64,000 bases of DNA, taken from contig JAFMGZ010000007.1 in NCBI GenBank assembly GCA_017854855.1, positions 40,994 to 104,993 of the forward strand, given 5' to 3'. Source of the DNA: Sulfitobacter sp. (GTDB taxonomy: Bacteria > Pseudomonadota > Alphaproteobacteria > Rhodobacterales > Rhodobacteraceae). Shown one piece after another: positions 27,164 through 36,822 of the stretch (its first letter is position 1; every line of letters starts with the position of its first letter). A model generated the notes under the pieces. The model did not search any database, was not told where the DNA came from, and saw nothing but the letters and a program-made list of their open reading frames with translations. The position numbers were made by a program, and so were the translations under genes.

Positions 27164-28849
27164 TTAGGAATGTTCCTCTGCCGCGGTTGCGGCCAATGCC
27201 CGGTTGTAAGCCTTCAGGGCATCGACATGGAACAAGGCCCCCATCAACTCTGGCGGGGCATCTGCGGACAGGGTGACAACGGGGATAAAGCGCACACCGG
27301 TGTTGTCAAAAATCGGCATTGCGGCCTCAAGCGTCGCGGTGCCGTCAATGTATGTTCCTTCATTGATCAGGCTCCAGCAGTCTTCTTCGCTGGCGGCGCG
27401 TGGATCATCGGGGCGGCGCATGATGCGCGCCACCATGAACATCGCCAGCAGATAGGCCTGCGGTCCGGCGGCCAGGTGAATGCCGCGCCGCTCCATCTGT
27501 GTCAAAAAGAAACTGCGGTCCACGATCCGGCTGGCCAGCGCCGTCGACATGCTGACGGCCACCATCACCGCCAGACCCGTCTGCCAGTCACCCGTCAGTT
27601 CAAACACGATCAACGTGGTGGAAATCGGGGCCCCCAACACGGCCGCCGCGACCGCCCCCATCCCTGCCAAAGCATACAGTGACGAAGACCCCGACACATC
27701 CGGCAGCAACCCCGTGGCAATCAGGCCAAAGCCGAGACCGGTCAAGGCACCGATCATCAGTGAGGGTGAAAATACACCGCCCCCCATGCGCCCGCCCAGG
27801 GTAATCGCCACGGCGGCCACCTTGAGCACGGCAAAGATCACCGCCTCGTGCAACGCCAGCTCACCGGTCAAGGCCAGCGACATCGTTTCATATCCAACGC
27901 CAATGATATGCGGAAACCACAGCGCGATGATCCCCAGCAGCGCCCCTGCAATCGCAGGGCGCAGCCAGCGCGGCCAACCGGTGCGCGCCTGAAGGTAATT
28001 GCCCAGATCTTCGGCCCAGAAAATGCTGCGCATCAGGGCCACCGCGACCAGACCGCAGGTCAGCCCCAACAACAAAAACGCCGGAAGTTCCACATAAAAT
28101 TGCAGGTTCACATAATCGGCCAGGCTGAATTCAGTCACATCGCCAAAGGCCAGACGGTTGATCACCGTACCCGCCACAGAGGCAATCACAATCGGCGCAA
28201 ACGCATGGACCGCAAAATGCCGCAACACAACCTCAAGCGCGAACAGCGCCCCCGCGATCGGCGCATTGAAACTGGCCGAAACCGCTGCCGCCACCGCGCA
28301 CCCCAAAAGGTCACGCCCGGTGATCCCATCCGCGTTGATCCTGTTGCTGACCCAGGTCGAAATGACCCCCGCGATATGCACCACCGGCCCTTCGCGGCCC
28401 GAGGACCCCCCGGTGCTGAGCGTGATGAGCGAGGCAAAGGCCGAGGCTATTCCCTCCTTCGTCTCTACCCGGCCATCATGCAAGGCCGCCCCAAGGATCA
28501 CATCGCCCACCGATCGCGCCCGCGCATCAGCAGTGAACCTATGCAGGATCAACCCGACAACCAAACCACCCATGGTCGGGATCAAGATCACCCAATACCA
28601 CTGCAACCCGCTGATAAAGCTGTGCAAAAGCGATACATCTTCGGTACCATACAGCGTTGATTGCAACCAGTTGATGCCCTTGCGGAACAACAATGCGGCA
28701 AAGCCTGCGGCGATCCCGATCAGCAAGGCGATGAACCAGAATGTGACCTTGCCGGGCCCACGATGACGAATCACCTGCCAGCCCTGCTTGCAAGAGGTTA
28801 CCGCCAGAGTGAGTTGCTGCGACAAAAAGGACGGGGCCGGATCGCTCAT
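27164..28849 (-). CDS. ClC family chloride channel/transporter with CBS-like C-terminus
   Basis: This 561-residue polytopic protein has the ClC filter motif GGSSGREGPVV (gating glutamate near 153) and GGRMGGGVFSPS, followed by a C-terminal CBS-like segment. Two usual features are altered: the first filter region, GSGIP or GHGVP in relatives, reads ARSVGD (about 111-116), and the position of the internal proton glutamate of E. coli ClC is valine (FALEVVL, Val207). That pattern is channel-like, though this is an alignment by eye. The ATG at 28849 follows recN by 19 bp, so it may be cotranscribed with it. Confidence 0.88.
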   Translation of the reverse strand: MSDPAPSFLSQQLTLAVTSCKQGWQVIRHRGPGKVTFWFIALLIGIAAGFAALLFRKGINWLQSTLYGTEDVSLLHSFISGLQWYWVILIPTMGGLVVGLILHRFTADARARSVGDVILGAALHDGRVETKEGIASAFASLITLSTGGSSGREGPVVHIAGVISTWVSNRINADGITGRDLLGCAVAAAVSASFNAPIAGALFALEVVLRHFAVHAFAPIVIASVAGTVINRLAFGDVTEFSLADYVNLQFYVELPAFLLLGLTCGLVAVALMRSIFWAEDLGNYLQARTGWPRWLRPAIAGALLGIIALWFPHIIGVGYETMSLALTGELALHEAVIFAVLKVAAVAITLGGRMGGGVFSPSLMIGALTGLGFGLIATGLLPDVSGSSSLYALAGMGAVAAAVLGAPISTTLIVFELTGDWQTGLAVMVAVSMSTALASRIVDRSFFLTQMERRGIHLAAGPQAYLLAMFMVARIMRRPDDPRAASEEDCWSLINEGTYIDGTATLEAAMPIFDNTGVRFIPVVTLSADAPPELMGALFHVDALKAYNRALAATAAEEHS

Positions 28850-28868
28850 GCTATGCCCCCCCTGTTCA

Positions 28869-30518
28869 TCAGCCCGCCAGCAAAGCCTGCGCTGCCGCAC
28901 GCGCGGCATCGGTGATCGTATCGCCCGCCAGCATTCGCGCCACTTCGTCAATCCGTTCCGGCGCGGACAGCGGCACCACGGTGGATGTCGTCATCCCCTT
29001 TGACACCGCCTTTTCAACCCGCCAGTGATGTGCGCCCAAGGCAGCCACCTGCGGCGAATGGGTCACCACCAATACCTGCCCGCCCTGTGCCAGGGCAGAC
29101 AACCGCCGCCCCACGGCATCGGCTGTTGCCCCGCCAACACCCCGGTCGATTTCATCGAAAATCAGCGTCAGGCCAGACTGCCCACGGGTCAGGCAAACCT
29201 TGAGCGCCAGCAAAAAGCGGCTCAGCTCGCCGCCCGAGGCGATCTTGCCCAAGGGTCCCGCAGGGGCACCGGGGTTGGTGGCCACGGTAAAGCTGACCCC
29301 GTCGCGGCCGTCAGGTCCGGGCTCTTCTGCGGTGATCTGCGTCTCGAACACCGCCCGCTCCATCTTCAGCGGGGCCAGCTCTGCTGAAACCGCCTTGTCC
29401 AGATTGGTGGCGGCCTTGTTCCGTGCCGCGCTCAGCGCCTCTGCCGCCGCGTCATAGGCCGCTTGGGCATCGCGCACCGCCTTTGCCAGGGCGGCCTGCG
29501 CCGCCTCTCCTGCATCCAGGGCGTCCAGCTTGATCCTCAATGTGCCCGCGTAACCAGCCAGATCATCAGGTGCCACATCATGTTTGCGCGCAAGGGCGCG
29601 AATCGCAAACAGGCGCTCTTCGGTCTCTTCCAACTCAAGCGGATCGAATGACATCGTATCAATCGCGGTGGCGACCCCGCTCAGGGCCTCGTCCAGTTCC
29701 AGCATCGCACGGTTGAGCGCGGCCATCGGGGCCTCCAGCGCACCTTCGGCCCGGTCCGCCGCGCCATCCAGCCAGCGCAGCGCATCGCCCAAATTACGTT
29801 CGGCACCGTTTTGCCCCATGATCTCATAGGCGTTGACCACATCGGTCCTGATCTTTTCCGCGCCCTGCATCAGGCGGCGCTTGGTGTCCAACGTGGCTTC
29901 TTCGCCCTCTTGAGGGTCGAGTTTGTCCAATTCGGCCACCGCGTGACGCAGAAATTCCTCTTCGGCCTTGATTGCCGCGCGTTCGGCTGCCGCAACCTCT
30001 GCCGCCTTGCGCGCCTGGCCAAGCGCGCCCCAGGCCGCGCGGACCTTGGCCAAGGCCGGCGCAGTGCCGGCGAAATCGTCCAGAATGGCCCTGTGGCCGC
30101 GCGGGTTCAGCAAACCGCGGTCATCATGCTGACCGTGCAATTCCACCAGCGTCTCGGACAGGGCACGCAGAACCTCGCCAGAGCAGCGCCGATCATTGAC
30201 CCAAGCGGTCTTGCGCCCATCGGCCGTATTGATCCGCCTGAGGATCAGCTCATCCTCGACAGGCAGCCCCGCCTCCTGCAGCACCTTTTTGGCGGGATGA
30301 TCGGGCGACAGATCGAACCATGCGGTGACCTCACCCTGTGCGGCACCTTGTCGGACCAGATCGGCACGGCCGCGCCACCCCAGAACGAAACCCAATGAAT
30401 CCAACAAGATAGATTTGCCTGCGCCGGTCTCACCAGTCAGCACGTTCAGGCCCGGCTGAAACCCAAGTTCCAACCGATCAATGATCAGCATGTCAGAAAT
30501 ATCAAGCCCGCGCAGCAT
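28869..30518 (-). CDS. recN: DNA repair ATPase RecN
   Basis: RecN is an SMC-like ATPase that acts at double-strand breaks with RecA. The 549-residue protein has Walker A GETGAGKS (29-36), a long coiled-coil middle region, the ABC signature SGGELSRF and Walker B LIFDEIDRGVGG near the C-terminus. bamD lies upstream, separated by a REP-like hairpin, which is the usual order in this group. No SOS box was identified in the short gap. Confidence 0.97.
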   Translation of the reverse strand: MLRGLDISDMLIIDRLELGFQPGLNVLTGETGAGKSILLDSLGFVLGWRGRADLVRQGAAQGEVTAWFDLSPDHPAKKVLQEAGLPVEDELILRRINTADGRKTAWVNDRRCSGEVLRALSETLVELHGQHDDRGLLNPRGHRAILDDFAGTAPALAKVRAAWGALGQARKAAEVAAAERAAIKAEEEFLRHAVAELDKLDPQEGEEATLDTKRRLMQGAEKIRTDVVNAYEIMGQNGAERNLGDALRWLDGAADRAEGALEAPMAALNRAMLELDEALSGVATAIDTMSFDPLELEETEERLFAIRALARKHDVAPDDLAGYAGTLRIKLDALDAGEAAQAALAKAVRDAQAAYDAAAEALSAARNKAATNLDKAVSAELAPLKMERAVFETQITAEEPGPDGRDGVSFTVATNPGAPAGPLGKIASGGELSRFLLALKVCLTRGQSGLTLIFDEIDRGVGGATADAVGRRLSALAQGGQVLVVTHSPQVAALGAHHWRVEKAVSKGMTTSTVVPLSAPERIDEVARMLAGDTITDAARAAAQALLAG

Positions 30519-30533
30519 CAGATCAGCCCGTAG

Positions 30534-30552
30534 GGTGGGGTTTTACCCCACC
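30534..30552. repeat. REP-like hairpin between bamD and recN
   Basis: GGTGGGG(T) at 30534-30541 pairs with ACCCCACC at 30545-30552 around a short T loop and sits in a GTAGGG-to-CTGTTAC context. It resembles the copies near positions 31 and 13836 and could act as an attenuator between bamD and recN. Confidence 0.5.
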
Positions 30553-30554
30553 TG

Positions 30555-31427
30555 TTACAACCACTCGCCCTTGATCGTCTGGCGATAAATCGCACCCAAC
30601 CAATTGTCCTTGAAGAAGGCAGGTTCCAGCCCCTTGCCGGTCAACAGCTTGTAGCTGTCCTCATACCATTCGGTAGACTGGAAGTTATGCCCCAGAATGG
30701 CCCCCGCCGTCTGTGCCTCTTTGTTCAGGCCCAGTGACAGATAGGCCTCAACCAATCGGTGCAAGGCTTCGGCGGTATGGCTCGTGGTCTGGAAATCCTC
30801 AACCACAACGCGGAACCGGTTGATGGCAGCGGTATAATGATCACGGCGCAGATAGTAGCGGCCGATTTCCATCTCTTTTCCCGCAAGGTGGTCAAAGGCC
30901 AGATCGAATTTCAGGATCGCGGCATTGGCATATTCGCTGTCGGGATAATTCTCGATCACCGCGCGCAGGGACTGCAGCGCCTGAAAGGTCAGCCCCTGAT
31001 CCCGGCCCACTTCGTCAATCTGGTCATAATAGCTGAGCGCCAGAAGATATTGCGCATAGGCCGCGTCGTCATCATCGGGATAGAAATCAATGAACCGCTG
31101 TGCAGCGGCGCGGCTGTTGGGGTAATCCTTGTCGCTGTGATAGGAAAACGCCTGCATGATCAACGCACGGCGCGCCCAATCGGAATAGGGGTAAAGCCGT
31201 TCAATCTCAGAAAAGTAGAACGCCGCCTCATCCGCCTGCGAGCGGCTCAGTTCATATTCGCCCCGCTCAAAGATCTGCTCCGCCGTATAGGTCTCAAGCG
31301 GAATTTCCTGCGGATTGAAAAGGCTGCCAGTCACACGCCCTGCATTCCGGTTGCCCCCGCACGCCGCCAGACTGGCCACGACAAGAACCAATGCTGTCAT
31401 TCGAGCGGCTGACCTGGTCTTGCTCAT
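30555..31427 (-). CDS. bamD: Outer membrane assembly lipoprotein BamD
   Basis: BamD is a lipoprotein of the Bam complex that inserts beta-barrel proteins into the outer membrane. A signal peptide with lipobox LAAC (Cys23) precedes five TPR-like helices, including FERGEYELSRSQADEAAFYF near residue 50 and AAAQRFIDFYPDDDDAAYAQ in the middle. The 290-residue size fits. It follows lpxC on the same strand by 227 bp, so it may have its own promoter. Confidence 0.95.
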   Translation of the reverse strand: MSKTRSAARMTALVLVVASLAACGGNRNAGRVTGSLFNPQEIPLETYTAEQIFERGEYELSRSQADEAAFYFSEIERLYPYSDWARRALIMQAFSYHSDKDYPNSRAAAQRFIDFYPDDDDAAYAQYLLALSYYDQIDEVGRDQGLTFQALQSLRAVIENYPDSEYANAAILKFDLAFDHLAGKEMEIGRYYLRRDHYTAAINRFRVVVEDFQTTSHTAEALHRLVEAYLSLGLNKEAQTAGAILGHNFQSTEWYEDSYKLLTGKGLEPAFFKDNWLGAIYRQTIKGEWL

Positions 31428-31654
31428 GCCTGCACCTTTTGCATTCTTACACCCATGGTCTTTGCAACCTTTGTTGACAGCCTTGCTAGCACATTAATCT
31501 GTAATGCAAAACGCCGATTGCACACTCCCTTGCCGACATCCCTGCAAAAGCCGAAAAGCCGTGCAGTTTCGAAGGCCCACACAAAGTGAATACATTGGTG
31601 TTGGATTGGGTTCAATGGCTGGCCTGCCTGATCTAGGCCACAGATTATGGTCTG

Positions 31655-32578
31655 TCAGGCGACTTGGGGGATTTCATCCCAAACCAGCCCATAGCCCGGC
31701 AGACGGCGTGTCATGAAAGGTGTGCATTCAACCAGCCGCACAGCACCCGGTGTGGCAAACAGCTTGCGCAGCAAGGTGTTGGTCAGCGAATGACCGGCCT
31801 TGTATCCGGTGTAATGGCCCAGCACAGGCGCGCCCGCCAAGGCCAAATCGCCCAAAGCATCCAGCATCTTGTGGCGCACGGGTTCATCCGCATGGCGCAG
31901 GCCACCGGGGCTGACCACATGATCACCGTCAAAAACCACCGCATTCTCGCCGGAATTGCCACCCAGCGCCAGGCCATTGGCCTGCATGGCATCCACATCG
32001 GCCTGACGGCAGAATGTGCGGCTGTCGGACAATTCACGCGCAAACGACCCGTTGTTCATCACCAGGGATTTCTTTTGCCGCCCAATCGCCGCATCGACAA
32101 AGTCGATCTCGAAATCAATCCGCAGCGTATCCGAGGGGGCCAATGTCGCTGTCGCATCACCTTCGGTCACGCGCACCGTCTGCAGCACCTCAAAGGCCAT
32201 CACGGGGGCCGTCAGCCGCCGCACGCCACGCTGCATGAAACCGCGTACGAAAGGCACCGCAGAACCATCAAGGATCGGCACTTCGGGGCCGTCAATCTCA
32301 ATCAGGGCATTATGGATGCCGCATCCCGCCAGCGCTGCCATCAGGTGCTCAACGGTGGACACGGACAAACCGGAGGCATTTTCCAGCTTGGTACACAGCG
32401 GTGAACGGTTGACCATATCCCAGCGCGCGGGAATCAACGTATCGCCCATCACCACATCGGTCCGGCGAAACCAGATCCCGTGATGCGCGCTTGCGGGTTT
32501 GACAGTGATGGACGCAGGTGCCCCGGTGTGCAGGCCTTTGCCGCCGAAACTTATCTCGGTTTTTATGGTGGTCTGCAC
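31655..32578 (-). CDS. lpxC: UDP-3-O-acyl-N-acetylglucosamine deacetylase
   Basis: LpxC carries out the committed step of lipid A synthesis using zinc. Zinc and catalytic residues are visible in STVEHLMAAL and in HKMLDALGDLALAG, and SFGGKGLHTG is the usual start region. The 307-residue length is normal. Translation begins at GTG with AAGGA 7 nt upstream. It is the last envelope gene after ftsZ and is separated from it by a terminator-like hairpin, so ftsZ transcription may partly stop before lpxC. Confidence 0.97.
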   Translation of the reverse strand: MQTTIKTEISFGGKGLHTGAPASITVKPASAHHGIWFRRTDVVMGDTLIPARWDMVNRSPLCTKLENASGLSVSTVEHLMAALAGCGIHNALIEIDGPEVPILDGSAVPFVRGFMQRGVRRLTAPVMAFEVLQTVRVTEGDATATLAPSDTLRIDFEIDFVDAAIGRQKKSLVMNNGSFARELSDSRTFCRQADVDAMQANGLALGGNSGENAVVFDGDHVVSPGGLRHADEPVRHKMLDALGDLALAGAPVLGHYTGYKAGHSLTNTLLRKLFATPGAVRLVECTPFMTRRLPGYGLVWDEIPQVA

Positions 32579-32734
32579 AGGAAATCCTTGGAATCAGAAA
32601 CAGTTTTTTAACTGCTTGTTGATTTAGGTGTCTGGGTCAGATTGCTCAACTCAATCTTTGTAACGGACTGAAACATGTCCGTAACAAACTGGCACAATTA
32701 CGCCTGCTGCCTTCTATGCCCCTGTTATAAAATG

Positions 32735-32764
32735 AAAAAGGGCCGCCAGATGGCAGCCCCTTTG
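32735..32764 (-). terminator. Rho-independent terminator after ftsZ
   Basis: On the minus strand, AAAGGGGCTGCC pairs (one bulge, one G-U) with GGCGGCCCTTTTT over ATCT, 18 nt past the ftsZ stop, and ends in a T-run. This should end much of the ftsZ transcript before lpxC. Confidence 0.7.
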
Positions 32765-32781
32765 TCTCAATAGTGAAGTGT

Positions 32782-34404
32782 TTAGTTCGCTTGGCGGCGC
32801 AGGAATGCCGGGATTTCGATGCGGTCTTCTTCTGCATCGGGCTGCGGGCTTTGCTGCGGCGCAGCGGAAACGCGCGGCTGTTGCTGCACCGGTGGCTGCT
32901 GCCTGACCGGGCGCTGCTGGGGCTGCGCGTCACCTTCTGCATGACCTGTCATACGGTTGATCAGCGAGTTGATCCCAAAGCGCGGCTTGTCTGCTGCCTG
33001 CTGTGGTGCAGTCGCCTGCGTGACCGATGAACGCGCCTGCTGCTCTGGTGCGGCCTTTTGGGCTGCGGCACGCAAACGGGCCAGCGCCTCTGGGGATGGC
33101 GTGCCTGGTGCGGGTGCGCGCGGGGCGACAAAAGTCTCTGGCTCCGCCTCGATATCCTCCTCATAGCGCGGCTCGAATGCAGCGACCTTGGGCTGATAGG
33201 CGGGCGGTGGCAGATCATCGGCCTGCTGGCCGCGATCATCCCCGAAAACATCATTGTCGTAGTCTTGGACGACAGCGTTTTCTTCTTCCATCTCTTCGAA
33301 CAGCGGCTGTTGCTGATGCGATGCCGCGACAGTGGCTGCGATGGCCGCTTCGGGTGCGGGTGCTGGCTCTGCGACGGTCTGCTGTTTCAGCGGCTGGCTC
33401 ATGGAGCGACGCGGCACCGGCATTTCAGTGTTCACATCCGTGGCATCAATTCCTGTCGCCACGACGCTGACACGCATCATGCCACCCAGGTTTTCGTCCA
33501 GCGTGGAGCCGACGATGATGTTGGCTTCCGGATCCACTTCTTCGCGAATGCGGTTTGCGGCTTCGTCCAACTCGAACAGGGTCAGGTCGTGACCACCGGT
33601 GATGTTGATCAGCACGCCCTTGGCACCGCGCAGGGAAATCTCGTCGAGCAGCGGGTTGGCGATGGCCTTTTCGGCCGCCTGGATCGCGCGATCTTCGCCC
33701 TCGGCCTCGCCTGTGCCCATCATCGCCTTGCCCATCTCGTCCATCACGGCGCGTACATCGGCAAAGTCGAGGTTGATCAGGCCGGGACGGACCATCAGGT
33801 CGGTCACCCCTTTGACACCTTGATACAGGACGTCATCAGCCATGGAGAAGGCTTCGGTGAAGGTGGTTTTTTCATTGGCCAGACGGAACAGGTTCTGGTT
33901 CGGAATGATGATCAGCGTATCGACAACCTTTTGCAGCGCCTCGACACCCTCTTCGGCCTGGCGCATGCGCTTGGCCCCTTCGAACTGGAACGGCTTGGTC
34001 ACGACACCGACGGTCAGCACGCCCAATTCACGTGCGGCCTGCGCGATGATCGGCGCGGCACCCGTGCCAGTCCCGCCACCCATACCGGCTGTGATAAAGC
34101 ACATATGCGCGCCCGCCAGGTGATCGACGATCTGTTCGATGGATTCTTCGGCAGCCGCCGCACCGACAGAGGCCCGCGCGCCCGCGCCCAGACCTTCTGT
34201 GACCTTGATGCCCAGCTGGACCCGGTTTTCAGACTTGGCCTGCTGGAGCGCCTGCGCATCCGTGTTCGCCACGACAAAATCGACGCCGTCCAACTGTTTG
34301 TCGATCATGTTGTTGACCGCGTTGCCGCCTGCCCCGCCAACACCGAAAACAGTGATACGTGGCTTGAGATCTTCTTGTCCTGGCATCGATAGGTTCAGTG
34401 TCAT
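32782..34404 (-). CDS. ftsZ: Cell division protein FtsZ
   Basis: FtsZ is the tubulin-like GTPase that forms the division ring. The tubulin signature [10 protein letters not shown] is intact, and the C-terminal anchor peptide [10 protein letters not shown], which binds FtsA and other partners, is present. The protein is long at 540 residues because of a disordered, proline/glutamine-rich linker (about 330-520), normal for Rhodobacterales. The ATG at 34404 gives the conventional [17 protein letters not shown] start with AGGCGGA upstream; an in-frame upstream ATG adds an unlikely leader. ftsA precedes it by 174 bp. Confidence 0.98.
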   Translation of the reverse strand: MTLNLSMPGQEDLKPRITVFGVGGAGGNAVNNMIDKQLDGVDFVVANTDAQALQQAKSENRVQLGIKVTEGLGAGARASVGAAAAEESIEQIVDHLAGAHMCFITAGMGGGTGTGAAPIIAQAARELGVLTVGVVTKPFQFEGAKRMRQAEEGVEALQKVVDTLIIIPNQNLFRLANEKTTFTEAFSMADDVLYQGVKGVTDLMVRPGLINLDFADVRAVMDEMGKAMMGTGEAEGEDRAIQAAEKAIANPLLDEISLRGAKGVLINITGGHDLTLFELDEAANRIREEVDPEANIIVGSTLDENLGGMMRVSVVATGIDATDVNTEMPVPRRSMSQPLKQQTVAEPAPAPEAAIAATVAASHQQQPLFEEMEEENAVVQDYDNDVFGDDRGQQADDLPPPAYQPKVAAFEPRYEEDIEAEPETFVAPRAPAPGTPSPEALARLRAAAQKAAPEQQARSSVTQATAPQQAADKPRFGINSLINRMTGHAEGDAQPQQRPVRQQPPVQQQPRVSAAPQQSPQPDAEEDRIEIPAFLRRQAN

Positions 34405-34490
34405 GTGCTGTCCGCCTGTTGTTATAGCCCACGTCCCATGAGCGCTTGTCGTCACAAATTTAGCCAATATTAGCGACGAAACGCACCAAC

Positions 34491-34583
34491 GTCACCTATT
34501 AATCAGCATTTAGACGCTAAATATGGGCAGATTTTTGCCCAATTTACCGCATTTTGGTCACCGCACTTCATATTGCGGTCACC
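34491..34583. promoter_or_regulatory. Repeated GGTGACC sites between ftsA and ftsZ
   Basis: On the minus strand GGTGACC occurs at 34583-34577 and 34562-34556, 21 bp apart, with GGTGAC again at 34496-34491. The first overlaps the ftsA stop. Two-turn spacing suggests protein binding near an ftsZ promoter, but no factor is known for it. Confidence 0.3.
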
Positions 34584-35913
34584 AGTTGTCCTTAAACCAT
34601 TTCACCGCCCGCTTCAAAGAACGGGACGGGTATTTCTCTGCCGGGATGTCAAAGTCCCACCATTCATCCTGCGGATGCGCCGCAAACAGCGACAATCCCA
34701 CCGCAGAGGCAAAGCCGGGGCCCGTCGCGGCCTGTGGCAATCCATGCACCCGCAGCGGTCTGCCCAGACGCACCTGCTGGCCCAGTATCTTGCTGGCCAA
34801 ACCGTCAAGTCCGGGAATTTGGCTGCCGCCGCCGGTCAGCACGATCTGCTGGCTGGGCAAATGGTCAAAGCCTGCCGCATCCAGACGCACACGCACCTCT
34901 TCGAGAATTTCCTCGACCCTTGGCCGCATGATACCTATCAGCTCTGCACGCGATGCGGTGCGCCGGTCATGTTCATAATCGCCTGTGTCGCCGCCGATTT
35001 CGATCATCTCGCGGTCGTCCATACCGGTGGCATGTACCCCGCCGTAAAACGTCTTGATCCGCTCTGCGTTGGCGGTCGGCACCTGCAGGCCCAGTGAAAT
35101 GTCCTGCGTCACATGTTCGCCCCCCATGCGCAGGCTATCGGCGTAGATCATGTGCTTCTTGATAAAGATCGAGATACCGGTGGCACCGCCCCCCATGTCG
35201 ATACAGGCGGCCCCCAGTTCCTGTTCATCCTCGACCAGCGCCGAGATGCCAGAGACATAGGCAGAAGAGGCAACGCCGGCCAGTTCCAGATCACAACGCT
35301 TGATGCAATGGGCCAGATGCTGCACGGCGGCGGCATCCACGGTCAGCATATGCATATCCACCGACAGGCTTTGCCCCAATTGCCCGCGCGGATCGCTCAG
35401 CCCTGATCGGTGATCGAGCGCGAAATTCACCGGCTGGGCATGCAAGACCTCGCGCCCCTCACCGTATTCGGGCACATCGCAATGGGCCAAAACGCGGGCC
35501 ACATCATCTTCGGTGACCCCTTCACCGTCCAGATCAATCTGGGCGTCCAACCCATAGCTGCGCGGCTCGGCACCGGCAAAACAGGCGATGACGTGATCCA
35601 CACGAATGCCTGCCATCTTCTGCGCGGCCTGCAAGGCAGTGCGAATGGCGCGCTCCGTCTCGTTCATCGCGCAGATTTCGCCAAATTTCACCCCGCGCGA
35701 CCGGGTCGTCGCCGCCCCGATCACCCGAAATCCGGATTGCCCCGCCAAAGACCCGACACCGCCATCATCAGCCAGTTTGTCTGCCCCATCAAAGCGCAGC
35801 ACAAGACAGGCGATCTTGGAACTGCCGACATCCAGGATCGCCACCACACCTCTTTGCATGGCAATCTTGCGCATATGGCGCATGGACCGCTGGCTTTCAT
35901 AAAGGTCGTTCAT
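34579..35913 (-). CDS. ftsA: Cell division protein FtsA
   Basis: FtsA is an actin-like ATPase that tethers FtsZ filaments to the membrane. The 444-residue protein shows the actin fold blocks VAILDVGSSKIACLVLRF near the start, CIDMGGGATGISIF in the middle, and IVLTGGGSQIPGLDGLA late. The C-terminal basic amphipathic helix (SLKRAVKWFKDNW) is the membrane anchor. ftsQ precedes it by 30 bp on the same strand and ftsZ follows. Confidence 0.97.
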   Translation of the reverse strand: MNDLYESQRSMRHMRKIAMQRGVVAILDVGSSKIACLVLRFDGADKLADDGGVGSLAGQSGFRVIGAATTRSRGVKFGEICAMNETERAIRTALQAAQKMAGIRVDHVIACFAGAEPRSYGLDAQIDLDGEGVTEDDVARVLAHCDVPEYGEGREVLHAQPVNFALDHRSGLSDPRGQLGQSLSVDMHMLTVDAAAVQHLAHCIKRCDLELAGVASSAYVSGISALVEDEQELGAACIDMGGGATGISIFIKKHMIYADSLRMGGEHVTQDISLGLQVPTANAERIKTFYGGVHATGMDDREMIEIGGDTGDYEHDRRTASRAELIGIMRPRVEEILEEVRVRLDAAGFDHLPSQQIVLTGGGSQIPGLDGLASKILGQQVRLGRPLRVHGLPQAATGPGFASAVGLSLFAAHPQDEWWDFDIPAEKYPSRSLKRAVKWFKDNW

Positions 35914-35943
35914 GTCTCTCTCGCTCTCAATACCATGGCCTGC

Positions 35944-36822
35944 CTACTGACCAGTCACTTGTTTAACTTGCCACCACTGCTGGGTAGCTTCTTCACTCAT
36001 CTGGATCGTGGGCCTGCGGCGCAGCCGCATGTCCACCCGCACAACGTCGCGTGTCAGAACCTCTTGGGCACCTTCCAGGGCAATCACCCGCTCCAATGCG
36101 GCCACGGCCCCGACTTCGGGCAAAAGGATGCGCTGATCACGGTCCAGAACCACGTCCCAGCGCCGGTCGCCCATACGCACGAGTCCGCGCATTCTGTCAC
36201 CCAAGGCCTGACCCGTCTGAACCAGACGCAGGGCCTGCGGCACATGGCGCGCAGCCCCTCCGCCCGCCAGCAAGGGCAGCTGCGGAAAATCCGCACGCGC
36301 ATCAATGCTGGCGACAAAGGCACCCCCCTCATCAATCAGCATCAAACCATCGGCCGTTCGCCAGATCGCGACGGGCACACGGGGCTCTGCATCCACCTGC
36401 AGAATGCCGCCCGGACGAATGCGCACATTCGCAGCCTTGATGCCGGGCAGTGCGACGATCTGGCTGCGCAGCAGCTCCAGGTCCATATCGAACGAACTTT
36501 GCGGCAATTCAAAAGGCATCAGCGCGCGGATATCAGCGGCCAGCTGCCCTTTGACGCCATCAATGGCCATCAGTTTGACCATGAACTCGGGGCGCTCTTG
36601 GATGCTGGAGCGGGTATCGGCCACCGCCTGTGCGATCGCGGCACGCCGGTCCGCATCCGAAAGATAGATCAACCCCGCCATCAAGGTGACGCAAAACGGC
36701 ACCCCTGCGCGCAACGCCAGACGGAACCCCGGCGTCAGCATCAGCCGCTGCATCCGCCAGGCCCAACGCGAAGGTGCCGGATCAGACTTGGCCGTGCTGC
36801 GGCGAGGCATCAACGATCGCAT
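35944..36822 (-). CDS. ftsQ: Cell division protein FtsQ
   Basis: FtsQ is a bitopic inner-membrane protein that recruits FtsL and FtsB to the septum. This 292-residue protein has a basic N-terminus, one membrane helix ([16 protein letters not shown]), a POTRA-type domain (about 70-150) and a beta domain. The ATG at 36822 has GGTGGAGGA 6 nt upstream and is preferred over the ATG nine codons earlier. Its first codons overlap the 3' end of ddl by 13 nt, implying coupled translation. Confidence 0.95.
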   Translation of the reverse strand: MRSLMPRRSTAKSDPAPSRWAWRMQRLMLTPGFRLALRAGVPFCVTLMAGLIYLSDADRRAAIAQAVADTRSSIQERPEFMVKLMAIDGVKGQLAADIRALMPFELPQSSFDMDLELLRSQIVALPGIKAANVRIRPGGILQVDAEPRVPVAIWRTADGLMLIDEGGAFVASIDARADFPQLPLLAGGGAARHVPQALRLVQTGQALGDRMRGLVRMGDRRWDVVLDRDQRILLPEVGAVAALERVIALEGAQEVLTRDVVRVDMRLRRRPTIQMSEEATQQWWQVKQVTGQ

